The notes beneath the pieces were generated by a model. The model did not search any database. It saw only the letters and a program-made list of their open reading frames with translations, and was not told where the DNA came from. A stretch of DNA of 45,954 nt from Legionellales bacterium (GTDB lineage Bacteria; Pseudomonadota; Gammaproteobacteria; UBA1113): positions 1 through 45,954 of the forward strand of contig PAPY01000010.1 in NCBI GenBank assembly GCA_002709565.1, written 5' to 3'. Below, piece by piece: positions 26,965 to 33,721 of this stretch (position 1 is the stretch's first letter; the number at the start of each line of letters is the position of its first letter). The translations under genes were made by a program, and so were the position numbers.

Positions 26965-27693
26965 CTACGCCCCCATCACAAACTTAATAAGCTGTTGCTG
27001 ATCATTCTCAAAAACGACTTCTTGCTTATCAAACGCAAGACTTTTTACTACCCAGCCCAGCTCACTGTCTGTCTCGCCCAGTAGTTTAGTATGCTCGTCT
27101 ATCGCGATAGATACATAGGGAACACCATTCCATACATCGATTGATAAGACCGTAAAAGGTAGATTAGAAGGATCGATGTAATTGCCATGATTAACCTGCA
27201 TTTTTATCGTTTGTAGCTCCCCCTGGATTCTGTCCATTTTATCGCCAATCATGCTGGTTGATTTTTGAACCTCATCCGCAATACCGTTGACTGATGTTTG
27301 CTGGGCTAAGCTTCCTAATGAACGCTGCAGTGATTTAATTGCAGTATCAAGATCACTCTTCACATCACTTGACAGCTGTTTATTGCTATCAACGCGCTGA
27401 TTGATTTTTGCAAGCTGCACATTGATATCTGCGAGATCGCCTGACAACGTCGCAATACTGTACGATTTAGTATCATTTTGGGTAGCTGTAGCAGTTTTTC
27501 CATGGCTATTCATCATTAATGCGGCACTACCCACCATTGCGATAGCAACAATAACCGCAATCACGAGAAGTTTCTTTTTTTTCTCTAACTCAAGGGCTGC
27601 TCGTATAATTTCACAAAGTCTCTTGATCAGTGAGTTAGCGATTTTTTCTATCTCTATTCTGTTGATAATATTTCGATAATCAGGCATTTTCAT
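26965..27693 (-). CDS. membrane-anchored coiled-coil protein of the T4SS region
   Basis: A 242-residue protein. A basic N-terminal 40 residues precedes one membrane helix (LLVIAVIVAIAMVGSAALMM), then a coiled coil (LADINVQLAKINQRVDSNKQ and on to about residue 165), and a small beta domain at the C-terminus (FTVLSIDVWNGVPYVSIAI). This bitopic plan recalls periplasmic assembly proteins such as PilN/PilP, but the family is not recognised. It overlaps the PilL-like gene by 14 bases. Two ATGs (27693, 27687) are possible. Confidence 0.68.
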   Translation of the reverse strand: MKMPDYRNIINRIEIEKIANSLIKRLCEIIRAALELEKKKKLLVIAVIVAIAMVGSAALMMNSHGKTATATQNDTKSYSIATLSGDLADINVQLAKINQRVDSNKQLSSDVKSDLDTAIKSLQRSLGSLAQQTSVNGIADEVQKSTSMIGDKMDRIQGELQTIKMQVNHGNYIDPSNLPFTVLSIDVWNGVPYVSIAIDEHTKLLGETDSELGWVVKSLAFDKQEVVFENDQQQLIKFVMGA

Positions 27694-28129
27694 GCTGCCC
27701 CTCCCCCCGCTGCTGCATTTCTTTATACTGCGGCTTTAACTCAAAATCGATCCAACGATTCACTGGATCAACATCTAACTGAAAAGCTGGAGCAACCAAT
27801 GTTAAAAGCCCCTGCTCCACCGTTAATCCTTTGAGATCTCTATCAACAACGGGTAAAGGCTTAGCAAGAAGATTCTGCAATGCAACGCTCTGCTTATTTT
27901 CAGTAACAAGCGAATACCCACTGAGAGTTGATAGATATACAACGGCATCACCAACCGTATTCACAGAGCTTGGTAGATGAACGGAAATTGTTTGCTGCAA
28001 TAAGTTAATCTGTTCTTTTTTAAATGTGCTCTTTGTCGTTAAATAACGTCCCATTTGAATATCACCATGAGGTACTGCAAATGAAACTAAAGGAAAACCT
28101 AACAGCACCAAAGTTATGACTCTTACCAT
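27680..28129 (-). CDS. PilL-like conjugative transfer region protein (TIGR03748)
   Basis: A 149-residue exported protein with a signal peptide (VITLVLLGFPLVSFA). It has the motif order of TIGR03748: GRYLTTKSTFKKEQINLLQQ, then VNTVGDAVVYLSTLSGYSL, then a C-terminal LTVEQGLLTLVAPAFQL. Relatives form a secretin-like or peptidoglycan-facing part of the transfer apparatus. The ATG has a strong GGGGAGGT site, the best in the operon, so this may be where high-level T4SS translation begins. Confidence 0.82.
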   Translation of the reverse strand: MVRVITLVLLGFPLVSFAVPHGDIQMGRYLTTKSTFKKEQINLLQQTISVHLPSSVNTVGDAVVYLSTLSGYSLVTENKQSVALQNLLAKPLPVVDRDLKGLTVEQGLLTLVAPAFQLDVDPVNRWIDFELKPQYKEMQQRGEGQHENA

Positions 28130-28794
28130 AACACCTCCCCACTAGCATCGAGCCACATGAGCCTGATCGTATATTGATGCTTACCTCTGCCGCCAACAGC
28201 GCGTGCTGTGTGTGATGGACGGTTAATACCAATAGCACTGCCAACGGCAGTAGTAAGCACTTGGCTCCCAGACACTCGCTGGAGAAAAGTATTGATCTTA
28301 AAATTGATTTGTTTTGGTAACGTTAAGAGTAAGCCTGCCATAGAGCTCGACCGCAGCTGACCACACAGTGGCCTTTTTTCCCTGCGGCTCAGTAAACTGG
28401 CAGGCTTACGGTTATGGGCACTTAGAGAAACAGTGCACATCAGTTTCCTTACGCCTTCCAAAGACAGCCTGAAAAGCGTTGAGTGAATTCTACGGATCTT
28501 TTGACTATTGTTATAACGGTAAAAAATACATTGGTACTTATTACCGATTGACATTTTCTGATTTAGCTTCTTCACATCATGTTCATGCGCGCGGCTTCGG
28601 GGGAACAGAACTCTGGAGAAAGGATGAAAAACCATCGTACTTTCCCACAAAGCCGCTGACATGAAATCGATTTGTACTTGTTGGATACAGACTTCTGCTG
28701 GACTGAACCAGCGCCTGATACTAACATGCGACAAAACTGTCCGGTCGGTTCCGGCTGGGTTATCTGTCTTGCCATAGTCCAACCTCATATTCAT
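28123..28794 (-). CDS. hypothetical protein between the lvrB-like and PilL-like genes
   Basis: An open frame of 223 residues. The start forms an ATGA overlap with the upstream gene (28791-28794), and the end overlaps the next start by 7 bases. Both junctions are in the style of this operon, which argues that it is real. The product is basic and rich in Ser, Arg and Leu, with no motif I recognise; the last 50 residues (IGINRPSHTARAVGGRGKHQ) look most protein-like. The arrangement invites comparison with Legionella clusters where a CsrA paralogue follows lvrB; no CsrA sequence is present here. A second frame at 28572-28775 overlaps it, so a degraded gene cannot be ruled out. Confidence 0.45.
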   Translation of the reverse strand: MNMRLDYGKTDNPAGTDRTVLSHVSIRRWFSPAEVCIQQVQIDFMSAALWESTMVFHPFSRVLFPRSRAHEHDVKKLNQKMSIGNKYQCIFYRYNNSQKIRRIHSTLFRLSLEGVRKLMCTVSLSAHNRKPASLLSRREKRPLCGQLRSSSMAGLLLTLPKQINFKINTFLQRVSGSQVLTTAVGSAIGINRPSHTARAVGGRGKHQYTIRLMWLDASGEVLW

Positions 28795-29099
28795 TGTAAT
28801 TTCCGTCCATCATTTGCCAGTGACAGGACAAGAGGTTTTGGCTGAATTTTTAACAGAGACGCATGTTGCTTCAAAAAAACCTTAATTAACGAAAGACAGA
28901 CCGTTGTCTCTGCGTCACTACCCCTTTCAACCGCATCCCAGAATAGAGCTAGATCTTTAACCAGCTCGCTCATATTCTTGATACAGGCAGAAACCATCTC
29001 CGCATTACTTTGTTGTTTATTACTTATTTGCATGTCATAGAACCCTCTTTTTGTTTTTGCACTTTTATTACTCACCCTGCTATCCAGTTTGGCAGACAC
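28791..29099 (-). CDS. small helical protein, lvrB-like by position
   Basis: A 102-residue helical protein (NMSELVKDLALFWDAVERGS near residues 42-61) with no membrane segment. It starts at GTG 29097-29099, with GAGG seven bases upstream. ATG 29028-29030, preceded by AGAGGG, would give 79 residues. It follows the HTH gene by 18 bases. Its place after an lvrA-like gene and behind a divergent phage-type repressor matches Legionella lvrB; the sequence link itself could not be tested. Confidence 0.6.
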   Translation of the reverse strand: MSAKLDSRVSNKSAKTKRGFYDMQISNKQQSNAEMVSACIKNMSELVKDLALFWDAVERGSDAETTVCLSLIKVFLKQHASLLKIQPKPLVLSLANDGRKLQ

Positions 29100-29117
29100 T
29101 ACTTAGCCTCAAACCTC

Positions 29118-30197
29118 TCACTGCCTCTTCATGACATCTTTCATTTCAAGGCTATGCTGTGCAAGCAGCACGTTCAGTTCATCCTCCAAGGCTGCAATCG
29201 CCTGTTCTGCCTTCTCAACTTCTTGTTGACAAGAATGAAACCTTTCAGGACTTTCATCTTTCGAATTCTCACAGTAGCTTCTCATTCGTAGCCAGTGGTC
29301 ATAATCGTGTCGATGACGGAAAAGATCCTCCAAGACATTCTTGACATCGATAGGCAGCGCTATCGCTTGATTTGCAGTCATAACGTGACCGGCACAATAT
29401 TCACGAAACCATTTGCCTCGCCGAATAGCACTTCGAAGAGAGTGCAACTTCTTCCTGAACTTGTTTTCAGCCATCGAGAATTTATTGGGATTAAGCAAAT
29501 CATGAACAATGTCTTTACGCAGAGCTTGGGGATCTCCAAGTTGCGGCATCTCGGCAATAAGACCAGCAACAACCTTGTCGACTTGAAGCAATTGCCCTGG
29601 AGTCAGTGAATCACCAATCAACTCATCAAATTTTTTATAATCATCATCAATCAGTTCATGTTTATTTTTTATACTAGCACTGGTTTCTGCTTTTGAGTTT
29701 TGAGCCCGCCCCTGATTGATTGAATTTATTTCTTTGTTATTTTGATCATTAGTTACTTTATTATTTACTAGTGGCCGATCTACGGGATCCCGTGGATCGG
29801 CATCCCGATATACGGGATCCCGCTTTTCGGTATCCCGTATATCGGGATGCGGTTTTTCAGGATCCGGACAATAATTATCCACACTGCCCTCATCTTCTAT
29901 TGCCGGAATTTCGAACACATCATAAACACTGCCAGCATGCTTCCCACCTTCACCTCGTTGTTGGCTGTGCTTCACATAACCAGCATTTTTCAGCTCATTC
30001 ATAATTCTGTAGGCGGTGTGTTTACCATCCGGTGTTCGCTTGATCAGATCCTTCATGTAAACATCCCAGTCGTCAGGGAAGCTTAATAGCGTGACTAACA
30101 TTCCTCTGGCTGCCCAAGACAAAGTCTCGTCAGTAAGAGAATGCTTATCAATCATCACATAGGGGTTTGTTCGCTTTCTTGCTCGCATAATAGCCAT
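29118..30197 (-). CDS. HTH protein heading the transfer operon, lvrA-like
   Basis: A 359-residue protein. The first 95 residues are a winged-helix domain with the layout RTNPYVMIDKHSLTDETLSW, ARGMLVTLLSFPDDWDVYMK, GKHTAYRIMNELKNAGYVKH, which resembles replication-protein and STY4528-type HTH domains and LvrA of Legionella elements. A repetitive charged linker (about residues 105-150, built on RDPVYRDADPRDP) joins it to a helical C-terminal half with a coiled coil (about 320-350). AAGGTGA precedes the ATG well. It is the first gene of the minus-strand transfer run and is read away from the repressor across four operators, so it is probably repressed by that protein. Whether it regulates or acts in replication is open. 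Confidence 0.68.
   Translation of the reverse strand: MAIMRARKRTNPYVMIDKHSLTDETLSWAARGMLVTLLSFPDDWDVYMKDLIKRTPDGKHTAYRIMNELKNAGYVKHSQQRGEGGKHAGSVYDVFEIPAIEDEGSVDNYCPDPEKPHPDIRDTEKRDPVYRDADPRDPVDRPLVNNKVTNDQNNKEINSINQGRAQNSKAETSASIKNKHELIDDDYKKFDELIGDSLTPGQLLQVDKVVAGLIAEMPQLGDPQALRKDIVHDLLNPNKFSMAENKFRKKLHSLRSAIRRGKWFREYCAGHVMTANQAIALPIDVKNVLEDLFRHRHDYDHWLRMRSYCENSKDESPERFHSCQQEVEKAEQAIAALEDELNVLLAQHSLEMKDVMKRQ
29800..29850. repeat. 23-bp inverted repeat inside the lvrA-like coding sequence
   Basis: Arms 29800-29822 and 29828-29850 match at 22 of 23 positions around a five-base loop; the inner part reads ATACGGGATCCCG. Further GGGATCC copies flank it. The frame stays open, and the segment encodes the repetitive RDPVYRDADP linker. 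The transcript would fold into a very stable hairpin within the gene. Confidence 0.75.
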
Positions 30198-30296
30198 CTT
30201 GAATCACCTTTTTTCAATACTCTGCCGCGGGTAACAAAGCTCCACCTTCACGAGACCACCTGTTGGCTCTAGCATTAGAAAGTCGATTACTCTATA

Positions 30297-30425
30297 ATGC
30301 TTATACGGCATTACTTAATGTCAATACGGCATCAAAATAAAAAATATAATGCCAAATCGGCATAATTGCAATAGGTTGTTAGCAGTTTGTTGTTTTTTTC
30401 TTTATTTTCAATGTACTATTGGCAT
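30297..30425. promoter_or_regulatory. four operators ATGYC-N5-GGCAT in a divergent promoter region
   Basis: Four 15-bp half-palindromic sites share the right arm GGCAT exactly: 30297-30311 (ATGCT), 30318-30332 (ATGTC), 30349-30363 (ATGCC, a perfect dyad) and 30411-30425 (ATGTA). They fill the gap between the lvrA-like gene and the repressor gene. A minus-strand TTGACA at 30319-30324 lies inside the second site, so binding there should block the transfer operon. The fourth site contains TTGGCA, a candidate -35 of the repressor's own promoter. Arrays like this are typical of phage-type repressors. Confidence 0.72.
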
Positions 30426-30448
30426 TGTTTAGACTTTAGATATGTATT

Positions 30449-31120
30449 ATGAAAACTCACTGGAAATTGGTCGGTGACCGAATAGCTAGCTCAAGAGAGA
30501 AAAAAGGCTGGAGCCAGAGAATGCTAGCGAATAAACTAAAAGCCACGCAGTCGACTGTTGCCCGCTGGGAAACGGGTGAGAGGCTTCCTCCTATGGATGA
30601 AATTATGAGGCTCGCAAATATACTTGATTGTGCACCCGCATGGCTCGCGGCCATGTATGGCGATAGCCCTGGTGATCCAAAACTGTATGAATCAGCAATC
30701 CCTGTTTTCTCTGATTACTCTGAGATTGATCAATACTTAGCAATCGGTCCAGCAAACGTTACAAAACTCAATCTGATTGAGAATTATCGTTTCATTTTCC
30801 AAGACTATGGCTCAGAAAGTCACTCTAGATTTGCTATTATTATTCCCGATAATGGTATGAGCCCAAAATATAATCAGGGAGATGTTGCCGTCATTGATAC
30901 ATCTATCGAGCCTGCTATTGGGAACACAGCCCTCGTTTATATTGATAAATCACAATCCTTGCTTCTTCGTAAATATAAAATTACCAGCGCCCCTTTCGAA
31001 GAATTAACCTATGAATTAATTTCTGAAAACCCAGATTGGCCAACCATCACTGTCAATGATACATCAATATGTAAAGTTCTTGGTGTTATGATTGAGTGTC
31101 GCAGCCGAAGCTATCCATAA
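30449..31120 (+). CDS. CI/S24-like repressor, lvrR-like, with an inactive peptidase domain
   Basis: A 223-residue transcription factor. Residues about 8-65 are an Xre HTH (GWSQRMLANKLKATQSTVAR, WETGERLPP). The C-terminal 100 residues have the S24 LexA/CI fold (GMSPKYNQGDVAVIDTS, then LLLRKYKI). In active members GDSM supplies the catalytic serine and a lysine follows later. Here the corresponding text is DNGM, and the lysine position reads R, so self-cleavage is unlikely. Induction must come by another route, such as an antirepressor. The ATG lacks a good ribosome site and may be poorly translated or nearly leaderless. It is divergent from the transfer operon, as lvrR is in Legionella. Confidence 0.88.
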   Translation: MKTHWKLVGDRIASSREKKGWSQRMLANKLKATQSTVARWETGERLPPMDEIMRLANILDCAPAWLAAMYGDSPGDPKLYESAIPVFSDYSEIDQYLAIGPANVTKLNLIENYRFIFQDYGSESHSRFAIIIPDNGMSPKYNQGDVAVIDTSIEPAIGNTALVYIDKSQSLLLRKYKITSAPFEELTYELISENPDWPTITVNDTSICKVLGVMIECRSRSYP

Positions 31121-31370
31121 AAGCAACGTAATTTGCTCGAGACTCCTTTTCACACATCACTTGCCAATGCGATTTTTTCATAGCCTCTTCCTGCAAAAGT
31201 AATAAATAGCCCTGAATAAGCCCAGCGTGATACTTAGCGATACTCCCAGACAGCACTAACGGTGTATAGAGATAATTTTTGGGCAAGCTAGGTTGACCAT
31301 ATAATCCTTCTCCTTCGTCGCGCCCCATGGTGACAATAAGTTCTTCAAATGACAATTGGGCTTCTGTCAT
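31086..31370 (-). CDS. hypothetical protein convergent with the repressor
   Basis: A 94-residue soluble protein with no recognised motif (LIQGYLLLLQEEAMKKSHWQ in the middle). AGGG lies just before the ATG. Its 3' end overlaps the 3' end of the repressor gene by 35 bases, tail to tail, so transcription of each could interfere with the other. It could be an antirepressor, but there is no sequence evidence for that. Confidence 0.6.
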   Translation of the reverse strand: MTEAQLSFEELIVTMGRDEGEGLYGQPSLPKNYLYTPLVLSGSIAKYHAGLIQGYLLLLQEEAMKKSHWQVMCEKESRANYVAFMDSFGCDTQS

Positions 31371-31570
31371 GGATCACCCTTCTACTGTAACCTTGTGATT
31401 ATTCCCTCAAACGGAAACCAGAGCTATTTTTTTGGCTCAAATTCCGCATGCGTTTATATCTAGGATAATCTAACTTATCGGATAATTTGTCAAGGCTCTA
31501 TAGCAAATTTATCCTTATTTGCATTTGGTGATACTTGATATCGATAATGCGACATTTGTGGGATCGTAGC

Positions 31571-31652
31571 TGTCCGCCACGCCGGACATAAATATATGCA
31601 GCAAAAGTGTGATGTCTATAGTAGTTAGTAGCTTTGTCCGGCGTGGCGGACA
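31571..31652. repeat. two inverted copies of the 18-bp TGTCCG-N6-CGGACA element
   Basis: TGTCCGCCACGCCGGACA at 31571-31588 is the exact reverse complement of the 18-mer at 31635-31652. The gap is 46 bases of AT-rich DNA. Each copy is also a dyad with 6-bp arms. They are GC-rich islands in an AT-rich area and so look like protein-binding sites. The binding protein is unknown. Confidence 0.75.
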
Positions 31653-31733
31653 ATGTTGTTATTGAATATGAAAATATCACCACAACTTTGCAATCATTAA
31701 GATTATGTATAACATACACAATACGTAAAAAAA

Positions 31734-31749
31734 TGTTCCACGTGTAACA
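31734..31749. promoter_or_regulatory. parS-like ParB-binding site
   Basis: TGTTCCACGTGTAACA agrees at 14 of 16 positions with the widespread parS consensus TGTTTCACGTGAAACA. It lies in the origin region, about 1 kb from the end of the parAB operon. One further change from the consensus is the symmetric TTCC start also seen in natural parS variants. Confidence 0.6.
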
Positions 31750-31854
31750 TTTTTGACAAAGCAATAGACAAAATATAATCACATTTATTTGCAATACCTA
31801 GGGTTGCAATAACCCCTGCCCCACAGATGTCACGCTTTTAGGCGCGCATCCATG

Positions 31855-31872
31855 TGTCCGGCGCGCCGGACA
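31855..31872. repeat. perfect 18-bp palindrome, third TGTCCG-N6-CGGACA element
   Basis: TGTCCGGCGCGCCGGACA is a perfect palindrome sharing both 6-bp arms with the pair at 31571-31652. It lies 52 bases before the first iteron and may be bound by the same unknown protein. Confidence 0.7.
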
Positions 31873-31923
31873 GAGTCTCAAAAACATTAAATAAAGAGCT
31901 ATAGAAAATTATACATACCAAAG

Positions 31924-32055
31924 CCCTGTAAACGTCACAAATACCCTGTAAGTGTCACAATTAAGCACTGCAACCGCCCTGTAAGCGTCACATTACTCCC
32001 TGTAAGCGCCACATGAGTCCCTGTAAGCGTCACATGAGTCCCTGTAAACGTCACA
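31924..32055. repeat. six 16-bp iterons of the replication origin
   Basis: Direct repeats of CCCTGTAAGCGTCACA, each with at most two changes, start at 31924, 31944, 31977, 31998, 32019 and 32040. The last four are spaced exactly 21 bp, which is two helical turns, so a protein would bind one face. The first and second are 20 bp apart and the second and third 33 bp. A seventh copy lies inverted in front of the rep gene. They are the likely binding sites of the Rep_3 initiator. Confidence 0.88.
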
Positions 32056-32177
32056 TTAACATCTAAAAAATGCATTAAAATCAAATGGTTACGCTTGTGT
32101 AAACTAATATAAACCATATATAAACATACAAACAGTTTGTTTGGGGTTAATAATATTTTTCATTAGGAAGAAGTTTC

Positions 32178-32371
32178 AGCTCAAGTGACTTGAGTTGGGT
32201 ATTCTAGCTCTGAACTCAAGTGACTTGAGTTGGGTATTCTAGCTCTGAACTCAAGTGACTTGAGTTGGATATTCTAGCCCTGAACTCAAGTGACTTGAGT
32301 TGGGTATTCTAGCTCTGAACTCAAGTGACTTGAGTTGGATATTCTGGCTCTGAACTCAAGTGACTTGAGTT
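32178..32371. repeat. array of six 35-bp units with a 19-bp palindrome
   Basis: AACTCAAGTGACTTGAGTT (9-bp arms around a central G) occurs at 32178 (one mismatch), 32213, 32248, 32283, 32318 and 32353, exactly 35 bp apart. The intervening 16 bases are nearly identical (a TATTCTAGCTCTG core). It starts about 120 bases after the iterons and ends 13 bases from the RHH gene. It is a likely centromere for partition or a site for the RHH protein. Confidence 0.9.
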
Positions 32372-32383
32372 CAATTCTCATTT

Positions 32384-32722
32384 TTATGACCTTAATATCC
32401 TTTGAAGAACGGCGGTTCTCATAATTCTACTTTTAACTCCTTCAAGTGTTGGAAACTCTTTCCTTATTTCAACAACAGCTTTATCCAACTTATGTTTCAA
32501 AGAATAATCAAGAACAGCTGTTTCAATTTGATCAAAGCCATACATTTCATCGCTATAACTAATCAGCTCTAAGAATTCATTATATTCAAATAAGCTTTCA
32601 ACAGCTTCTGATATCCACTTACTTTTTCCTCGCAGGCCATATCCATCTTTAATAACATGCTCCTGGAGTTCATTTTTTAGATTAGTTGGTACGGCAAATG
32701 ATACTTTCGTTTTGTTTGGCAT
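32384..32722 (-). CDS. ribbon-helix-helix-like DNA-binding protein of the par operon
   Basis: A 112-residue protein. The start (KTKVSFAVPTNLKNELQEHV, then GKSKWISEAVESLFEY) has the beta strand and two helices of CopG/Arc-type ribbon-helix-helix proteins. The remaining 60 residues are helical and basic near the end. It is the third gene of the parA-parB operon, three bases after parB, with GAGGAT before its ATG. The array of 35-bp palindromes lies immediately beyond its stop, so it is a natural candidate to bind it, as omega or ParR proteins bind theirs. It could equally be a copy-number or operon repressor. Confidence 0.7.
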   Translation of the reverse strand: MPNKTKVSFAVPTNLKNELQEHVIKDGYGLRGKSKWISEAVESLFEYNEFLELISYSDEMYGFDQIETAVLDYSLKHKLDKAVVEIRKEFPTLEGVKSRIMRTAVLQRILRS

Positions 32723-32725
32723 TAG

Positions 32726-33721
32726 TTATCCTCTATTATGTTGCTCAAGCAACTTAACAAGTTGGCGAAATGCTGTAGCTATAGATTTGTGATCATCCCA
32801 GCACACCCCGCGAAACTTGTCACTGAAGTGTTGAAAGTTTTTGTGTTCGAGCACTGTGTCTATAATTGTCTTAGCAGCGAATGTATTGTCAGTCGTGCCG
32901 AAATTAATCTTCATCGGATTTTCTGATTTATCTTTGGCCTTAGAATCTAAAGATATCCCGCGAGCTTGTCTTTTTAATTCAGACAATGTAAAACCATTGA
33001 TGCAGGATTGTATTAACATATCTTGAAGCTCGAGTGGGCTGCTCGAAATATACGCGGCTTTTTCAATGTTTTTCACTTTTCCAGACTCAATATGCTTTTT
33101 TAGCTCATCAGTAGAGTTTAGTATGTGGCGATAATTTACCGCTTGTTGAAGAGAACAACCAAGTAATCTTGAAATTTCTGCTGGTGATACATCTTTAGTG
33201 CTTACAGATTGCTTTTCCGCATAGCTTAAAAGAATTTTCTCTAAATTTCTAAACCTTTCCCATAACGTTAAATCTTCGCGTTCAATATTTTCTATCCACT
33301 GGAGTAAGCTCATCTCTAGAGATTTCGGTCGAGTTGTTAGTATTTTAGCGGGTATATCTTCTTTCTCAGCGAGTATGGATGCAAGGGTTCTTCGTTCGCC
33401 TGCAATCAAGCGATATTTGTCATTATGCTTATAGACAAGAATGGGGTTAATTATTCCCTGCTCTTTTATTGATTTTGCTAGACTACCTAAAGACTCTTTT
33501 TCATTACACTTGCGCTCATACATACCATCTGCTTTAGAGATGTCTTGGTAAATGTCATCAAATGTTAAAATCAAATCCCTTGGGTTATCTGGGTCAAGCT
33601 GAATTTTACGAAGAGGAATTGCTTCAATGTGAAGCTCTCCAGCATTGTTTTTTGCAGAACTAACTGTATCGCCAAGTGCCTCAGCAAGATTCCCTTTGAT
33701 CTTAAAAGTTTTTTTAGCCAT
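32726..33721 (-). CDS. parB: ParB-family partition protein
   Basis: A 331-residue centromere-binding protein. The ParB/Srx domain reads PLRKIQLDPDNPRD, SLAKSIKEQGIINPILVYKH, YRLIAGERRTLASIL (about residues 30-115); GERR is the CTP-binding arginine patch of ParB CTPases. An HTH follows (SPAEISRLLGCSLQQAVNY, about 175-193), with a helical C-terminal region for dimer contacts. The frame is open to 33799, but ATG 33719-33721 has GGAG upstream and overlaps the parA stop by 8 bases. It probably loads at the parS-like site or the 35-bp array and is pulled by ParA. Confidence 0.9.
   Translation of the reverse strand: MAKKTFKIKGNLAEALGDTVSSAKNNAGELHIEAIPLRKIQLDPDNPRDLILTFDDIYQDISKADGMYERKCNEKESLGSLAKSIKEQGIINPILVYKHNDKYRLIAGERRTLASILAEKEDIPAKILTTRPKSLEMSLLQWIENIEREDLTLWERFRNLEKILLSYAEKQSVSTKDVSPAEISRLLGCSLQQAVNYRHILNSTDELKKHIESGKVKNIEKAAYISSSPLELQDMLIQSCINGFTLSELKRQARGISLDSKAKDKSENPMKINFGTTDNTFAAKTIIDTVLEHKNFQHFSDKFRGVCWDDHKSIATAFRQLVKLLEQHNRG

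Larger units (their letters stand above)
31371..32383. other. replication origin and partition region (oriV-like)
   Basis: About 1 kb without a credible gene but dense in repeats: three TGTCCG palindromes, a parS-like site, a small GGGTT/AACCC hairpin at 31801-31815, six iterons, an AT-rich stretch at about 32096-32165 suited to strand opening, and six 35-bp palindromic units. This combination next to parAB and a Rep_3 gene is what an iteron plasmid origin looks like. I found no good DnaA box. Confidence 0.75.

Noticed and set aside
28479-28664. Plus-strand 61-residue frame opposite the 223-residue gene
   Set aside because: No ribosome site, and it lies wholly inside a frame whose two ends are tied into the operon by overlaps.
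8381-30197. Dot/Icm type IVB secretion system
   Set aside because: The genes match the PFGI-1/ICEHin1056 TIGR037xx set with TraC, TraD, RAQPRD and TraU-like members, not the IcmB/DotA/DotG set.
31498-31794. 98-residue open frame on the minus strand
   Set aside because: It runs through the TGTCCG palindromes and the parS-like site, has erratic composition and no ribosome site; the region is better explained as origin DNA.
31935-32117. 60-residue repetitive open frame on the minus strand
   Set aside because: It is only the translation of the iterons (repeats of VTLTG), not a protein gene.
32178-32371. CRISPR array
   Set aside because: The period is regular, but the sequences between the palindromes are almost identical rather than unique, and no cas gene is present. 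It is a tandem repeat.
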